A stretch of 64,000 bases of DNA from Sipunculus nudus (taxonomy: Eukaryota; Annelida; Sipuncula; Golfingiida; Sipunculidae): contig CM049318.1 in NCBI GenBank assembly GCA_026874595.1, positions 33,873,956 to 33,937,955 of the forward strand, in the 5' to 3' direction. Below, piece after piece: positions 1 to 11,469 of the stretch. The notes under the pieces were generated by a model, which was not told the DNA's origin, made no database searches, and saw nothing but the letters and a program-made list of their open reading frames with translations. Position 1 is the first letter of the stretch. Each line of letters opens with the position of its first letter. The position numbers and the translations under genes were made by a program.

Positions 1-760
1 TAAACAGAGATAGGTATCAAGATAGCAGGGCTGTCTCAGTTGGATAGCTCTAACATTTGAACAGTGTCCACCGTTTCCTCTTGGCAGTGTATACCGGTTT
101 TTAATACATGTCATACATAAGAAGCTAACCATAGTGAATGCCTGGATTTTCATTACCTTTTCCTATAAATAATTTCATTGCATCACATTGTAATATATTA
201 TATATTCAGCATGAATATATTTATATGAATTATTCAAATTAAAGTTTGCATCAATGAGTTTAGTGAAATTACATTTGATTTAAAATCCAGTATTTATGAC
301 ATAACTTCTAATCAGCATCGATATTAAAGAAATTAGAATTTATGAGTTGATCTATGTGTAGAATTACTGTATAGGGTTAAGTTAGTTGCAAAAATGGTTT
401 TTCCATCATCAAAGGTTTGATCCAACAATTATTTCCACGTGTGATTTTATTGGCATATGCCAGTGTTTTAAGAAGACATTCTGTTTGATAAAGGATAATA
501 TGTGATAAAAGAATATTTAGATGACATTTTTTGCATATGTTAAGATAATATGTTTAAAATATAGTTTACCCATATGTGCTTTCAGATATTTCTATTTTGT
601 GTCAAAACACTAATTAAGCAAATGTTTCAATGCCTGATACTATAAACAATACAAGCAATGTTAATATATGATGATGACAGCCGGTTTTGATTTTCTAGAT
701 GAGAAAAGTGTAAATTTGAACATTATGCAATGATATATTAACATTAGTATAGCTATTGTG
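1..760. other. AT-rich sequence without recognisable gene
   Basis: No convincing splice-bounded exon, RNA gene or repeat was recognised. It may be intron of the plus-strand gene whose exon begins at 1692. Confidence 0.4.
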
Positions 761-761
761 C

Positions 762-1011
762 ACGGGTGACAGACAAAAGCCTACCCTGACAAAAGCCCAA
801 CGCTAAATGTGCAGACCTGGACAAAAGCCCACCCTTGACTAAGATATAAAATTAAATGATTTAATCATGTTTTTCTAATTTTTTTAAAATACTTCTGTAT
901 CATATTCTACATGTATGTAACATTTTTTATACTAATGACAAGTTTTATATATGTTTATGTGCTAATATATATGCATATATATCTGTTATATATCTGTCTG
1001 CAGCTTGCTAA

Positions 1012-1066
<55 letters not shown>

Positions 1067-1170
1067 AAGTGAACATATATGTGTTATATTTAAATTTTTC
1101 AGTGGGCTCTTGTCCGATGGGCCTCGGTCAGGGTTGGGTTTTGTCAGGGTGGGCCTTTGCCCTACACCCA
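762..1170. mobile_element. MITE-like inverted repeat around a TA microsatellite
   Basis: The left arm (about 765-835) carries repeated ACAAAAGCCCA/CCCTGAC words. The right arm (about 1099-1168) is its imperfect reverse complement (TTGTCAGGGTGGGCCTTTG). The roughly 400-bp unit encloses a pure (TA)n tract at 1014-1061. This is the look of a non-autonomous DNA transposon; exact ends and target duplication were not resolved. Confidence 0.5.
1014..1061. repeat. (TA)n microsatellite
   Basis: Uninterrupted TA dinucleotide run inside the inverted-repeat element. Confidence 0.95.
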
Positions 1171-1691
1171 TTCTGCACTTTAATATATTACACCAGATTG
1201 GATATGTTTTGTTTGCAGTTTTTACTTTTATAAAATTAATCAGTTGGCCTTTCTACCAATAATGATACTTTACATAAACCAAGCCCCTGTATATTATATT
1301 TTTTAAAAAGTAATTGAAAGTAATTAATTACTTTTCAAGAGTAATTGTATGGACGGAAGGGAGCCAACACTGGAATTCCAATACTTACTACAGACACTGA
1401 ATGGACCGTTAAGGAGTCCACACTGGAGGCCTTCATCGTTTGGGATTCAGTGTATATATTGTACTATTTTCCATACTATTTTTCAGAATTCTTTTAGGTC
1501 GAAAGGGTGGGGTGGGCTTGGAGAACGAGGTCGCCTCTAAAACCGCCCCTGAAAGGCTTATATTGAACCACAGTCTGTTGTCTCTTCGTAAAGTAATCAT
1601 CCGAAGTCTAGCATTAGTGTTATCCATTGTTTCGCAAAAAGAAGTTCCTAAAAAACTGTTAACGTTTAAATTTTAGTTCTTCTTTTTATAG

Positions 1692-1790
1692 GTGTTCCGG
1701 AAGAAACACAAGAGCGGAAGAAAATCTATGTTCGAGATAGTCGGGGCAAAGAAGGTCATATCAAAGGTCGCTTCCCATCTCAAATTAGAG
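1692..1790 (+). CDS. internal exon of a gene for a beta-rich protein
   Basis: A 99-nt exon bounded by a pyrimidine-rich acceptor ending TTTTTATAG and a GTAATG donor. Read in phase 0 it gives 33 residues (containing MFEIVGAKKVISKV) that run into the phase-0 exon at 5733. The pattern F-x-I-V-G-x-K-x-V upstream of a GDHIGFYFPG segment in the next exon looks like successive strands of one beta-sandwich domain, which is why this frame was chosen over a second open frame (VPEETQERKK...). No function is recognised. Upstream exons and any signal peptide lie left of the window. Confidence 0.5.
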
Positions 1791-2445
1791 GTAATGTGTT
1801 CGTTTCCACTAGTTACGCGCATGCGTGCATCTATGGAGCTACATCATAATCAGGTTAGAGTGACCTATTTCCGCGTCCGGTCAAGGTCAACCCATGCTGT
1901 GGCGTCTACAGTGAGCAAGCATCAAATATTGCAGGGCAGCATAAAATTTCAGGCAAAAAATATTTGAGGGTGCATCCAATTTTTGTAGCAGGTGGGAAAT
2001 AGAAGAAAATTTAATAAATAAAAAAATAACAGGAATGGCCTTATTTATGATGAGGGGACTGAAAGTTGGATATTTTTTTTCCATTTGTGTAAAAGCTTGG
2101 CAGGTGGCGACATCTAACGGCCGGTTTTAAAACCTGTCATATATTGCCTTATTTCCTGAACATGACAAATCCACGGTTTTCCTGGAACAAAATAGAAGTG
2201 CACGGGTTGAGCTTGTGTTTTTTTTATGTATCACATGATGCCAAAAACTGGATAGAAAAAAAAACCCTTTTCCAGTGCCCCCAGTATGTGCACCTTATAT
2301 GATATTATATAGGGCCTGGAAATACGTACTCTAGCAATTTTCAGTAGATGGTTATGACTAGTGCAATTTCGGTTCTCTAACATAGGAGTCCACGACCAGA
2401 GAATTAAGCGTCACCTGCTCAATATAAATTAATTGGAGGATCAAT

Positions 2446-2461
2446 GGGGGGGGGGGGGGGG
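2446..2461. repeat. poly-G tract
   Basis: Run of 16 G followed by further G-rich sequence. Next to it are CCTGGATCCG-type words also seen near 5310 and 17110. Confidence 0.9.
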
Positions 2462-3785
2462 TGGTGGGGGTTCAGGACCCCCTTGCGATGAGCCGCAACA
2501 ATCTTTTTCTAGGGTTTTAAACCATTTTATTATGGCCTGGATCCGTCCCTTTCTGGACCAGAGGACTTTTTTTTAGGTTTTCTCATTAATCTCCCGTGGT
2601 TGGTCCCTACCATTTCCAAAATCCTGGATCCGCCCCCTGAAATGCCTACTCAGCCATGTATTCACGCCTGGATTTTGACATGCAAGTCCTCTGAAAAAAA
2701 AATCAAACATTTTTAACGTTTACAAGGAAACAAACCTTTCCCACCGCACTAGCACAACGTGACGGTAACAACAGACAAAAAGAGTTTGGGTCTGTTATTC
2801 TGACAAGAGGAAGGATTATATGTTATTGTGTCTGCTGAAGTACTCGTCCAAATACACTGTACGTGGTCAGTTCGGGTGCAACGTTTTGGAACGGTTTCTA
2901 TTCAACTGCCCCGACGGAAAGTTTTTAAAAACGTTTCCTTTGTGTGAAAATGGTTTTACTTGCGTATCGTTCAGAGATACGACCCAAAACGCATGCGCAC
3001 AATGCGCACTTTTCAGAAAGATCATCCTTCATTGGAGCTGGAATGTTTTGTTGCAGTTAACACAATGTGGCAAGTTTGTTTTTCTATAAATATATGGTTA
3101 GATAGCATAATGAGATGAAATAAAACAAGACCGGGTAGCAGCATATTATCATTGCATAAATGTATATTAAAATATGCAAATTAGTCGCAAATGTGTTAAC
3201 TGCTTTATTAAATGAAGAACAGAATAAATAATAAGACTGAGGCAGTGAAAGGATCGATATTTTCTGTGTTGGAATGTTCTTGTAAAAAATAATGCATTTT
3301 TTAACCAAAACAACCTTGATTTCTATAATTTTTTCTGCAATTTATGCCTAAAAACCAAATTTCATATAGATTTGTTTTATTTGTTACAAACTGAATCAGT
3401 AGTACCAATTTTACATTACTCTCCCTATTTATAGCCAAAATACCAATATATTTATGCATAATTTATTATTTTTTTTGTAATTTATTCAATTTTGCAAAAT
3501 TATCTCGTTCAATATGCACGATAAAATGTCCCAAGCAGAAATCGATTCTTCAGGAAAAAAATACTATAAACAAAGAAAAGTTCTAATTAATGATTATAGA
3601 ATTGTCCTGGGGTTTGCCTGTCTAAATGTATAATTAAATCCAGGAAGGGAAATCATTTTAAACTTTATACAGATGGGAGTAGAATTTGTACTTTAAAGTA
3701 ACCCGCAGTTCCCACAAGCATACAACCGGAAAAGGAATTTACTCTTTTACTGTTACCATCCATTATAATTAAAAAGAAGGCCGTA

Positions 3786-3950
3786 TCCGCACTAGCAAAG
3801 AATCCAGATCGTAAATAGGATACTTATCCGCATCAGTTCGGTTAACTGTAGTGCGCTTGAAAGACGGTTTAAAGTAGTCCGGTTTACTGTAATCCGGTTT
3901 CTAGTGCGTAAAGGCAAATCCGCTTCTAGTCCGAAAAGGGACTCGTCCGC
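3786..3950. repeat. dispersed repeat shared with 54938-55106
   Basis: CACTAGCAAAGAATCCAGATC here corresponds to GCTAGCAAATAATCGAGATC at 54938. The similarity continues with many substitutions through the ACTGTAGT and CTTGAAA words for about 160 bp. Class unknown. Confidence 0.45.
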
Positions 3951-5069
3951 TACATTTGATGCTGAAGTGCCCCCCTCCCCCTTGTGCTGTAATATCTCTC
4001 ATTTTATATATATATTTTTCCAGTTATTCGTAATTAATTTTTATTTCACAGATATATTTTTCATTCCCTAGCAACTGAATTACTAAGTAATCTACAGTTT
4101 ATTACTTTTTCATTCATAAGTTGAGAATATTTATGAACTGATCTGTGATAAGGTTAATTCATTAAGATAGCTTCCAAATATTACTATATTATTATTAGGT
4201 AGAGCTAATCTTTAGCAAGTATATAAGATTGTATGGACCAGTATAAGTGACCTTGCTTTGTTATACAAAGCAGCTGAGACAGATAGTACATATAGAATGA
4301 GATTAACAGAACAGCTGCAGGTGTTCTGATGATGACCAGTGGGCTATTATTATTAGCCTATTAGCATCAAGGTGATTCTAAGTTATGGGCGGGACGTCAA
4401 TCGGTAGCAACCGGCACTCCTGGATACCAGGTACCATGGACACATAAATTTGCCCGTGGTCAAAGCTGAAGGTATTAGTGGACTAGTTTAACGAAGGGTT
4501 GCTAGCATCTTAATGAGAATAAGATTAAAGTATAGATCAAGATAAAAATAGAGAAAGGTTGTTGTAATTAGGAATTAAGGTACTTTTTTCATTGTGTAAT
4601 ATAAAGCAATTATGTATAAATATTGGTATATATACTGTAGGTATAGAGTAAACCTCTCACCCCTATTTCTTATAATGAGGTGAAGGTAACAGCTCGAGGA
4701 AGGCTACTGTAGCATTGCCTTTATTGTGAAGCTTCTTTAGTCCCCGGCCACTCTAATACAAATTTACATAAGCTATAGTAAGAAGCTGGTGAGCAAGATT
4801 TCCTGTGAGCTCCGAAGAGTTCCGGCGAGTCTCTCCACAGTTCTTTCAGCCGATTCAACAATAAACTGTGTGACCACCAAACTTCGTTCGGGATGGAATG
4901 TTAGAACGACTAAGAAGAGCGTGATGTGTGTCACCAGAGACTTTATCCCCGACCTGATGATATACTATACTGAGAGAGGCTGTCTTTTCGTTATTACACA
5001 CTGCTGGGTCATAACACTGAGACCCTAAGTTTGACAACGTAATGCAAAGACATTCAAGAGAATAGTAGT

Positions 5070-5330
5070 TGAGGAACTCAAAATGTCATCCATACATTGC
5101 ATATTTAAAATAAGTCTCAATATAGGAGGGGAAACCAACTACCGTACCCTCCCCGGTGTTCCCGTAAATAACTTTACAAAAAAATCTTGGCTCTAGATTT
5201 TTTTCTTATGGGTGAAATAGATGCACAGTTTAAGAACATGATTAGCAATAATGTTAATACCAATCAACCGTGAACTAACCCAGTATTAGAGCCCCCCTGT
5301 TCTCGAATTTCTGGATCCGCCACTGATGAT
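5070..5330. repeat. interspersed repeat, family with 16800-17165
   Basis: Both copies share the order CTCAAAATGTC, TTGCATATT, then CCGTACCCTCCCC/CTATACCCTCCCC, and end near a C-rich tract and a (G/C)TCCGCCACTGAT word. Probably a non-autonomous transposon with a poly-C/poly-G part. Boundaries uncertain. Confidence 0.45.
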
Positions 5331-5732
5331 GCCCATGCACCTGCCAGGGAGTACTCCGCCGCAGGCATGAATCTGATTGCGAATCAGGTGCGGACAGCAA
5401 ACCCATGATGAATTGAATAAACTGATTCAGGCTTTTGGAAAGCGAACTACAGTGTGGACGCATAGCGGACTACTTCGAGACTAACGTACCGGGAAGTTTA
5501 ATCCGCTTTACGGCCTATGCCATCTCATCACCTTAGCACTCCAGTCATAGTAACAACAATTTACCTGCCACCCCATCTGATTGCTGATGTGGGGATTACT
5601 TGATATTAGTTCAATTTATATTGCCATTTCTTGTAATATGCATCATATTTATTCGTTAAAAATTGGCTTTTCACAGAATTGCCAAAAAGGTTCATCAATA
5701 TTCATGTTTTACACCTCTTTTCAATATTTCAG

Positions 5733-5999
5733 ATGAGTGGACCAGACAGATTGCGAGTTCAAATGGGAGACCATATTGGATTTTATTTTCCGGGAAAAGC
5801 CATTATTCCATGGGAGTGTCACTATGAGAAAGGTGAAACCCTGTGGGGCCTTCTTCCCCTTAACAGGAAACGTATGAAAATGTCGAGGAAAAAATTGAAA
5901 CTTTTTGCTATAAGATATGTATTCGAATTCGATGACGAACTGGGGAAATTGTGTAGGGAAAATCCAATCAAAATAGACATTCAAGCAGATCCTAACTAA
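5733..5999 (+). CDS. terminal exon, beta-sandwich-like protein
   Basis: Begins right after a good acceptor (pyrimidine tract ending CAATATTTCAG) and runs 88 codons to TAA at 5997. The conceptual protein has VQMGDHIGFYFPGKAIIPWE, then a Cys, a basic stretch (NRKRMKMSRKKLK) and a final strand-like KLFAIRYVFEFDDEL segment. The GDxIGFYFPG...IPW pattern resembles repeated beta-domains of uncharacterised extracellular invertebrate proteins; this is resemblance only. The frame continues phase 0 from the exon at 1692. Transcript end is supported by AATAAA at 6214. Confidence 0.6.
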   Translation: MSGPDRLRVQMGDHIGFYFPGKAIIPWECHYEKGETLWGLLPLNRKRMKMSRKKLKLFAIRYVFEFDDELGKLCRENPIKIDIQADPN

Positions 6000-6213
6000 A
6001 CAGTTAAGGGGATTTTCGCACTTTGTGATTTTCACAAGGATATATATTTTATATACTAGTATGTGACAAGTTTAAGTTCCGCTAAAAAATGGCAATTATT
6101 AATAACATCAAAACGTTTATTTCATAGACTCAAATTTATAATAATGTATACTTGATTGGTACAGTGTAACACTCAAACAATGAGTCATTGTACAGAATCC
6201 TCTAGTTAATGTT

Positions 6214-6219
6214 AATAAA
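6214..6219 (+). terminator. poly(A) signal AATAAA
   Basis: Lies 215 nt downstream of the TAA of the plus-strand terminal exon. No other canonical signal is closer. Confidence 0.55.
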
Positions 6220-6299
6220 GTTATGGTGAAAGACATGTCGTTATTGTTTATTGTATCACAGGGGTTCTACATTTAATCCGAGTCAAAGATCGTTTATTT

Positions 6300-6650
6300 A
6301 GGCAAAAAAATAAGGATTGGGACTCGGGCACTTTTTATCAGAAATCAATGCGAGCGGGCGGTTATTTTTTTTATATTTTTTTTTGTATATTTCGATAAAC
6401 AAGTCAAATGATAAGGGAAAAGCATGATAATAACAGATTTAATTTTTTAAACAAGTAAAAGCACTACATAAAAAAGGATATTTATCCAAATTGTATGATT
6501 TTATCTGTTTTGAAAGAAATGTAAGAGAGACATGAGCTCAAAATAAGTAAGTTTCTATTGAAAATTTAAAAAAAAATTTTTTTGATGCGGGGGTTTAAAA
6601 ATAACGCGGGCGGTACCTGAGAACATTACTTTTTATTTTTGGTCTTAGAG
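6300..6650 (-). repeat. uninterrupted copy of a ~330-bp repeat (R330)
   Basis: Runs from a GAAATCAATGCGAGCGGGCG segment to TGATGCGGGGGTTTAAAAATA and GCGGGCGGTACCTGAGAAC. The same sequence in the opposite orientation occurs at about 55115-55329, where it is cut by a P1 element and resumes at 60232. This copy therefore acts as the empty-site version. Confidence 0.65.
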
Positions 6651-6742
6651 ATATTTTTTAGGAAAAAATGAGGTCCGTAAAGTAGGAAAAGACGGACACA
6701 TCGGTCGACGAACGTAAAGCATCTTAATCGCTTATATGATCA

Positions 6743-8788
6743 TTTTCAGCTCAGCTGACTGTAAGTCATTTGAGCTATAGCGATCACCCTTTGTCCGTCG
6801 ACTTCCCCGGCCGTGCGTTAACAGGGCACAAATCGTAACCGCTGGACCTGGAATCTTCTCACTTGACATCCAGGGAGGTCCATGAAAAATCTCCTTGGAA
6901 ACATGAAATTAGGTCGCTGTTACCCATATCCTTCGAGCTATGGGGCTCCAAAGTACCCCCCAGAATAATGCAAAATTTGATACAAAATCTCAAATATCTG
7001 AATAACTACTGCATTGATCACCATGATTCTTTGCATGAATATTGATCATGGGATGTTCCATCACTTCCTGCAGACTGGTGGCGCCACCTGTATTTTTTCC
7101 AATTGTTATGAATTTTTTTCTTTTTTTTTTCAGACCTGCAATGAAACTGTCATCTGTTTACAGGGCACAAATCGTAACCACTGGACCTGGAATCTTCAAA
7201 CTTAATATCCAGGGAGGTCCATGAAAAATCTCCTGAAATTAGGTCTCTGTTACCCGTATTCTCCGAGCTATAGGGCTCATAAATACCCCCAAGAATAATT
7301 GTATCCGCCAAAACAGAGTTTTGCGGATACTATGTTTTTCAGCCGGACGCCGCCGCGGCGTAGGTGTCCAGAGAACTAATTCGTAACCGCTGGGCGGAAT
7401 TTTACGAAAACGGATTATGTTCGGGTCACATGTGAACTGCTGCGCCCCGATTTTGTTTTGACCTCTGACGTTTCCTGTGCGCTCTGCATCCGTCTGTGCG
7501 TCTGTTATGACACATTAACCCACATATCTCGGGAGCCGTTTGACCGATCCGGAAAATTTTTTGCTCAAATGTAGCCCTTGGATAGCTTTATAACATACAT
7601 AAAAAATGGTGGCGCCACCTGCAACCATTTTTGCACAGTGTCCATCTGTTCATCTGCCTTTGGATAAAATCACTCATATCACTGAATGGGTTTGACTTAT
7701 CCACCTGAAATTTTGCATGTGTGTACATCCTGGACAGCTTTATTGATTTTATGACAGGTGGTACCACCTACATTCACCTTTATGCCGAAGACATCCAAGC
7801 TCATATCTCGGGAACCGTTTGACCGATTGGGCCAACATTTTGCATGTGTATCGATCTCACATAGCTCTTTATCATAGGCAAAACTGGTGGCGCCACCTGC
7901 AAACATTTTTGCACAGCGTCCGTCTGTTTGTCTGCCGTCGGATAAAATCACTCATATCTCTGCACTGGTTTGACTTATCTGCCTAAAATTTTGCAGGTTT
8001 ATACATCTTGGAGAGCTTTCTTGATTTTATGACAGGTGTCGCCACCTACATTTACATTTACGCTGCAGACATCGAAGCTCATATCTCGAGAACCGTTTGG
8101 CCAATTGGGCCAAAATTTTGCATGTGTATAGATCTCCCATAGCTTTTTATCATACGCAAAACTTTTGGCGCCACCTGCAACCATTTTTCCACAGGGTCCG
8201 TCTGTTTGTCTGCCGTGGGGTAAAATCACTCATATCTCACCAGTGGTTTGGCTTTTTGCGTTTGTATACAACTTTGATACCTTTCTGGATTTTGTGGTAG
8301 GCGGCACAATTACATACACATTTCGGCTGCATACATCCATGCTAATATGCAACACACCTCACTCTATTTCCCCTTGTTACTCAATCCATGCCGCACTTCA
8401 CCTGTCTCACTCGGATTTCGGCAGATACACGTAGTCGCTTGTCGACTAATCGTTTTCTAGTTAAAAATTTGATCCAAAAAAAAGCTCCAGTATCTGAATA
8501 ACTAATGCCTTGATATCCATGATTCTTGGGATATATATTGATCATGGAGTGTTTCATCAGTTCCTGCAGACTGGTGGCGCTACCTGTATTTTTTTCAGAT
8601 TTTTACGCATTTTTCTTTCTATTTATGAGACCTTCAAATGAAGTTGTCTTCTGCCCAAAAGCCCACTGAAACCCATTTCTAAGGACTCTTCACAACACTC
8701 ACGACTTGTTTGCACTCTGGCAGTCATTTTCCTCATTGTTCAACATTCCTTGAATTCAGCTGAGCGTCATGGCCCATGGGCCACTAGT
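6743..8788 (-). mobile_element. P1 element, type I, minus orientation
   Basis: On the minus strand the element starts at 8788 with a variant terminal palindrome GGCCCATGGGCC followed by ATGACGCTCAGCTGA. It then holds 280-bp core units (about 8330-7600), a spacer with a hairpin (7301-7330), 340-bp core units (about 7250-6860) and the 3' hairpin GCTCAAATGACTTACAGTCAGCTGAGC near 6745-6772. Each unit carries GGTGGCGCCACC. The layout matches Helentron/Pearl-like non-autonomous elements; no transposase is encoded. It is the only P1 copy in this orientation. Confidence 0.75.
7301..7330. repeat. internal hairpin of the P1 type I spacer
   Basis: GTATCCGCCAAAAC and GTTTTGCGGATAC are reverse complements apart from one bulged base, with a 3-nt loop. 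Diverged versions occur in the other type I copies at about 34853-34885 and 57804-57835. Confidence 0.7.
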
Positions 8789-8789
8789 T

Positions 8790-9118
8790 TTATTTTGTGG
8801 GAACAGAGAACAAATACAATGTGTCCAACGTTTACACATAGATGGCGCCACTAAAAGCTAAGTTTTGCATATTGATTACATGATCAATATACTGGCAAAA
8901 TATGTTGAAATAGGTGCGCAAACAGTCAGTTGTTCTTATATCCGATTCGAGGTGAACCCGGTTTGATTTCTTCAGTCGTGACATCCCTCCGCCCTCCTCA
9001 AACTTTGCATATTATACAAAGGTTAAACATTTTTGGGGTGGGGATATAAACAGATCAATTTTTATTGACTGGTTATGTTAGTATTTTGTACATATGCATA
9101 ATTCTATTAAGATTTCGG
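8790..9118. other. no recognisable feature
   Basis: Unique-looking AT-rich sequence between the P1 element and a SINE. No splice-bounded open frame was seen. Confidence 0.4.
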
Positions 9119-9119
9119 A

Positions 9120-9345
9120 CTTCGTGAGGGACACGAGGTTATCTTTGCATCAGCCAGACTGCCACTCTACAGGTCCTGGGTGTGTATCATTGCTCGGTCA
9201 TATCACGGGAGAATCCCCAAAAGGCGCACTGCAGAGCGCCCGAACGTGAAAAATCTCACCGCTCCTCAGATGAGATTTGAACTCACGACTTCTCGGCTTT
9301 GAGTCCTGTGCTCTACCCCTGAGCCACAGAATCCAGTTCCGAAGT
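9120..9345 (-). mobile_element. tRNA-derived SINE
   Basis: On the minus strand the head carries a polymerase III A-box-like TGGCTCAGGGGTAGAGC and, about 30 nt later, a B-box-like GAGTTCAAATC. A non-tRNA body of about 150 bp follows. The anticodon stem does not pair well, so this is a SINE head and not a functional tRNA gene. The 3' end is not sharply defined. Confidence 0.65.
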
Positions 9346-9833
9346 TAAACTTACCAGATACTTGGAAAATTATAGTATGAAGATAATTTTGAAACATGCA
9401 TGTTCACATCAGCCTCATTGAAGCCGTGCTGATGCCGTCTGATGTATTCGAGTACAATATACAGACATGTTTCCAATATATCTTATTACAATTAACCAGT
9501 TATTGCCAAACCTTGCCCAAACTGATACCCAGGACTTTTAAAGTCCCATCAACAGTTTTATTTTTGCTCGGCTGTTTAAATTACTTTGCACTGAAACATG
9601 AGAACCACAGTGCAATTGTGCACATATATAGGATCCAAATAAGGATACATAATTATATAGTCAAATCTGACCTGCCAAAGAGAAATGTCCGAAAAAAAGA
9701 GCAAAGGCTCTGGAAAAATAAAAAGAGTAGCCTAATTAAAAATAAAGAGTGAAAAAAAGAGTTAAAATAACGGCAATGCCCCATTTTGTTAACACAGACT
9801 GAATAGAAATGTGCATGGCATACTTCGTTTACT

Positions 9834-9858
9834 ACACACACACACATATATATGTATG

Positions 9859-9926
<68 letters not shown>
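9834..9926. repeat. compound (CA)n/(TATG)n/(TA)n microsatellite
   Basis: CA repeats pass into TATG and then a long pure TA tract, directly abutting the left end of the DNA transposon at 9927. Confidence 0.9.
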
Positions 9927-9929
<3 letters not shown>

Positions 9930-10810
9930 TGAAACTCCTAGACTTGCGGACAACTAAGTAAGGCGGACAACTCACTAATGCGGACAATCAATCTCAGTCC
10001 CTTCAATTTTGCCTCTATATTATGTTTAACGTAAACTCAGTAAAGCGGACAACTCACTCTCCCGGACAACGGACATACTTTTCCGTCCCGCCAACATATC
10101 TAGTATATATTACGACCCTCTAAAGCGGAAACATATCGCGAGTTCTATTTTGTTCATATATTTGCTGGGGGATGGCGCTCCGAGGTCATGACCTCGTATG
10201 ACCTGTTTTGGTCAAAGCGACAGCCCGGGGACAAGCGTAATTTGGTGACCTATTGCATGTTATATGCAAATATACAGTATCGAAATTGTTGTTTATTTCT
10301 GTAAATGTGTTGATAACAAAGTCATTATTAAATTAAGATTGAAACAGCTTTCCATTCCACAAGAGCGCTATCAAAGACTGCCGTTAGTGCTTTGTGATCG
10401 GCTTCTGGCTCGGGGAGCCGTAATTATAGTTTGTGACAGTTTGCACTGTGTTATGGTGAAAGGGTTGTGAAGACTTTTAACAAGAATCATGCTTTCCAGA
10501 TGCTGTCAATAATCATTCTTCAATATGCCTAGTGCAACCATCCATGAACTGCCGCTTGCTTAGCAGTTAATAGGCTTAGTTGTTTTTTTTAATAATTATT
10601 TTTATAAATTGCAACTGCATATTTAAGCTATTTTGAGAATGATTTAAATCAAATTTATGGAACCTATTTCAAATAAGGCGTAAATTTTATAAAAACATAG
10701 GATATTAGAAATATTCAATGAGAACTGATGCAATATGCCAAACTCCTCAACTCACAAATACGGACAAAATCCTCCAGTGCTTGAGTGTCCGGCTTAGGGG
10801 AGTTTCACTG
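9927..10810. mobile_element. pogo/Tigger-like MITE with TA target duplication
   Basis: Ends CAGTGAAACTCCTAG and its complement CTTAGGGGAGTTTCACTG, both bordered by TA, the target used by Tc1/mariner/pogo transposons. Subterminal sequence repeats GCGGACAACTC. No intact transposase was seen within the 884 bp, so it is non-autonomous. Confidence 0.75.
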
Positions 10811-11117
10811 TATATGTGTATGTTTGTTTTCCCATTTCTCGTAACAGCTGCTGATTATAGTGCCTTAACAGGTATAACAGGGACCAGGTATAATACACCT
10901 GTAGCAGTAAAAATAGAAAAAAATAGTTTTGCTCTTTTACTAAAATGATTGCACTGAACTCTATTGGAAACTTCTCCTTCGTCAAACAAAATGTTTTGAA
11001 GAATGAAAAGTAAACAAAATATGTGGCGTTCTGTGCTTTTCAAAGGAATCACAAACACTTAGTTAAGGTCAGTCAGTAAAGCATAGATCACCTGCCCCGA
11101 CACGTGAGTAAAATGTT

Positions 11118-11125
11118 TATAAAAG
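11118..11125 (+). promoter_or_regulatory. TATA box TATAAAAG
   Basis: Lies 60 bp upstream of the first ATG of a signal-peptide exon, so transcription should start near 11148 and leave a short 5' UTR. Confidence 0.65.
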
Positions 11126-11184
11126 TATAACCGGGTGTTCCTTGGTGCGTCCTCGTTGACTTGACAGGTGTGAAGCACGACACC

Positions 11185-11251
11185 ATGATGTCCACTCTCT
11201 CCCTGCTGTGCTTGCTTTTACTAAGCATCGCGCCTGCATCAAGCCACAACC
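11185..11251 (+). CDS. first exon, secreted protein signal peptide
   Basis: ATGATG starts a 22-residue segment with a hydrophobic core (LSLLCLLLLSIAPA) followed by SSHN, a textbook signal peptide with a cleavage site after the Ala-Pro-Ala-Ser run. The exon ends in phase 1 at a strong GTGAGT donor (11252) and is preceded by a TATA box. Function cannot be told from the signal peptide. The best downstream partner is the Cys-rich open exon at 13573, which is in a compatible phase, but the link is not proven. Confidence 0.65.
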
Positions 11252-11383
11252 GTGAGTATAATAAAATTTGAATAAAACAGGCCCGTCACCAGCCGGTCAT
11301 GCCAGGGGGTGCATCAGCTTCGGTGAGGGCACTGTATTATTATTATATTCGAGTTTTCCCCTCCTTTTTCCTATGTATTTTCA

Positions 11384-11469
11384 AGCCCCCCCCCCCCCAC
11401 ACACACACAGAGTAATGACAATATATATATATGCATACATTTATATATATGTATATACAATCCATTAGT
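11384..11469. repeat. poly-C, (CA)n and degenerate (TA)n tract
   Basis: A C run of about 13 is followed by ACACACACACA and broken TATATA/TACATA repeats, within the first intron of the signal-peptide gene. Confidence 0.8.

Larger units (their letters stand above)
1791..5732 (+). other. putative intron with low-copy repeat debris
   Basis: Separates the exons at 1692 and 5733. It contains a poly-G run (2446-2461), a fragment at 3786-3950 that resembles 54938-55106, and an interspersed repeat at about 5070-5330. The part at 4190-5045 has a TATA-like TATAAATATT (about 4614) and an AATAAA (about 4858), as a solo LTR might, but no terminal dinucleotides or target duplication could be fixed. Confidence 0.4.

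Noticed and set aside
2820-3089. Plus-strand frame of 89 codons with several Cys (NCPDGK, LCENGFTC, NACAQC)
   Set aside because: Looks somewhat protein-like, but no acceptor/donor pair fits the frame and the Cys spacing matches no family with confidence.
4190-5045. Possible solo LTR (TATA-like box, AATAAA)
   Set aside because: No TG...CA ends or target duplication could be located, and no second copy was seen in the window.
9275-9340. tRNA gene on the minus strand
   Set aside because: A- and B-box-like words are present but the anticodon stem does not pair; a SINE head explains it better.
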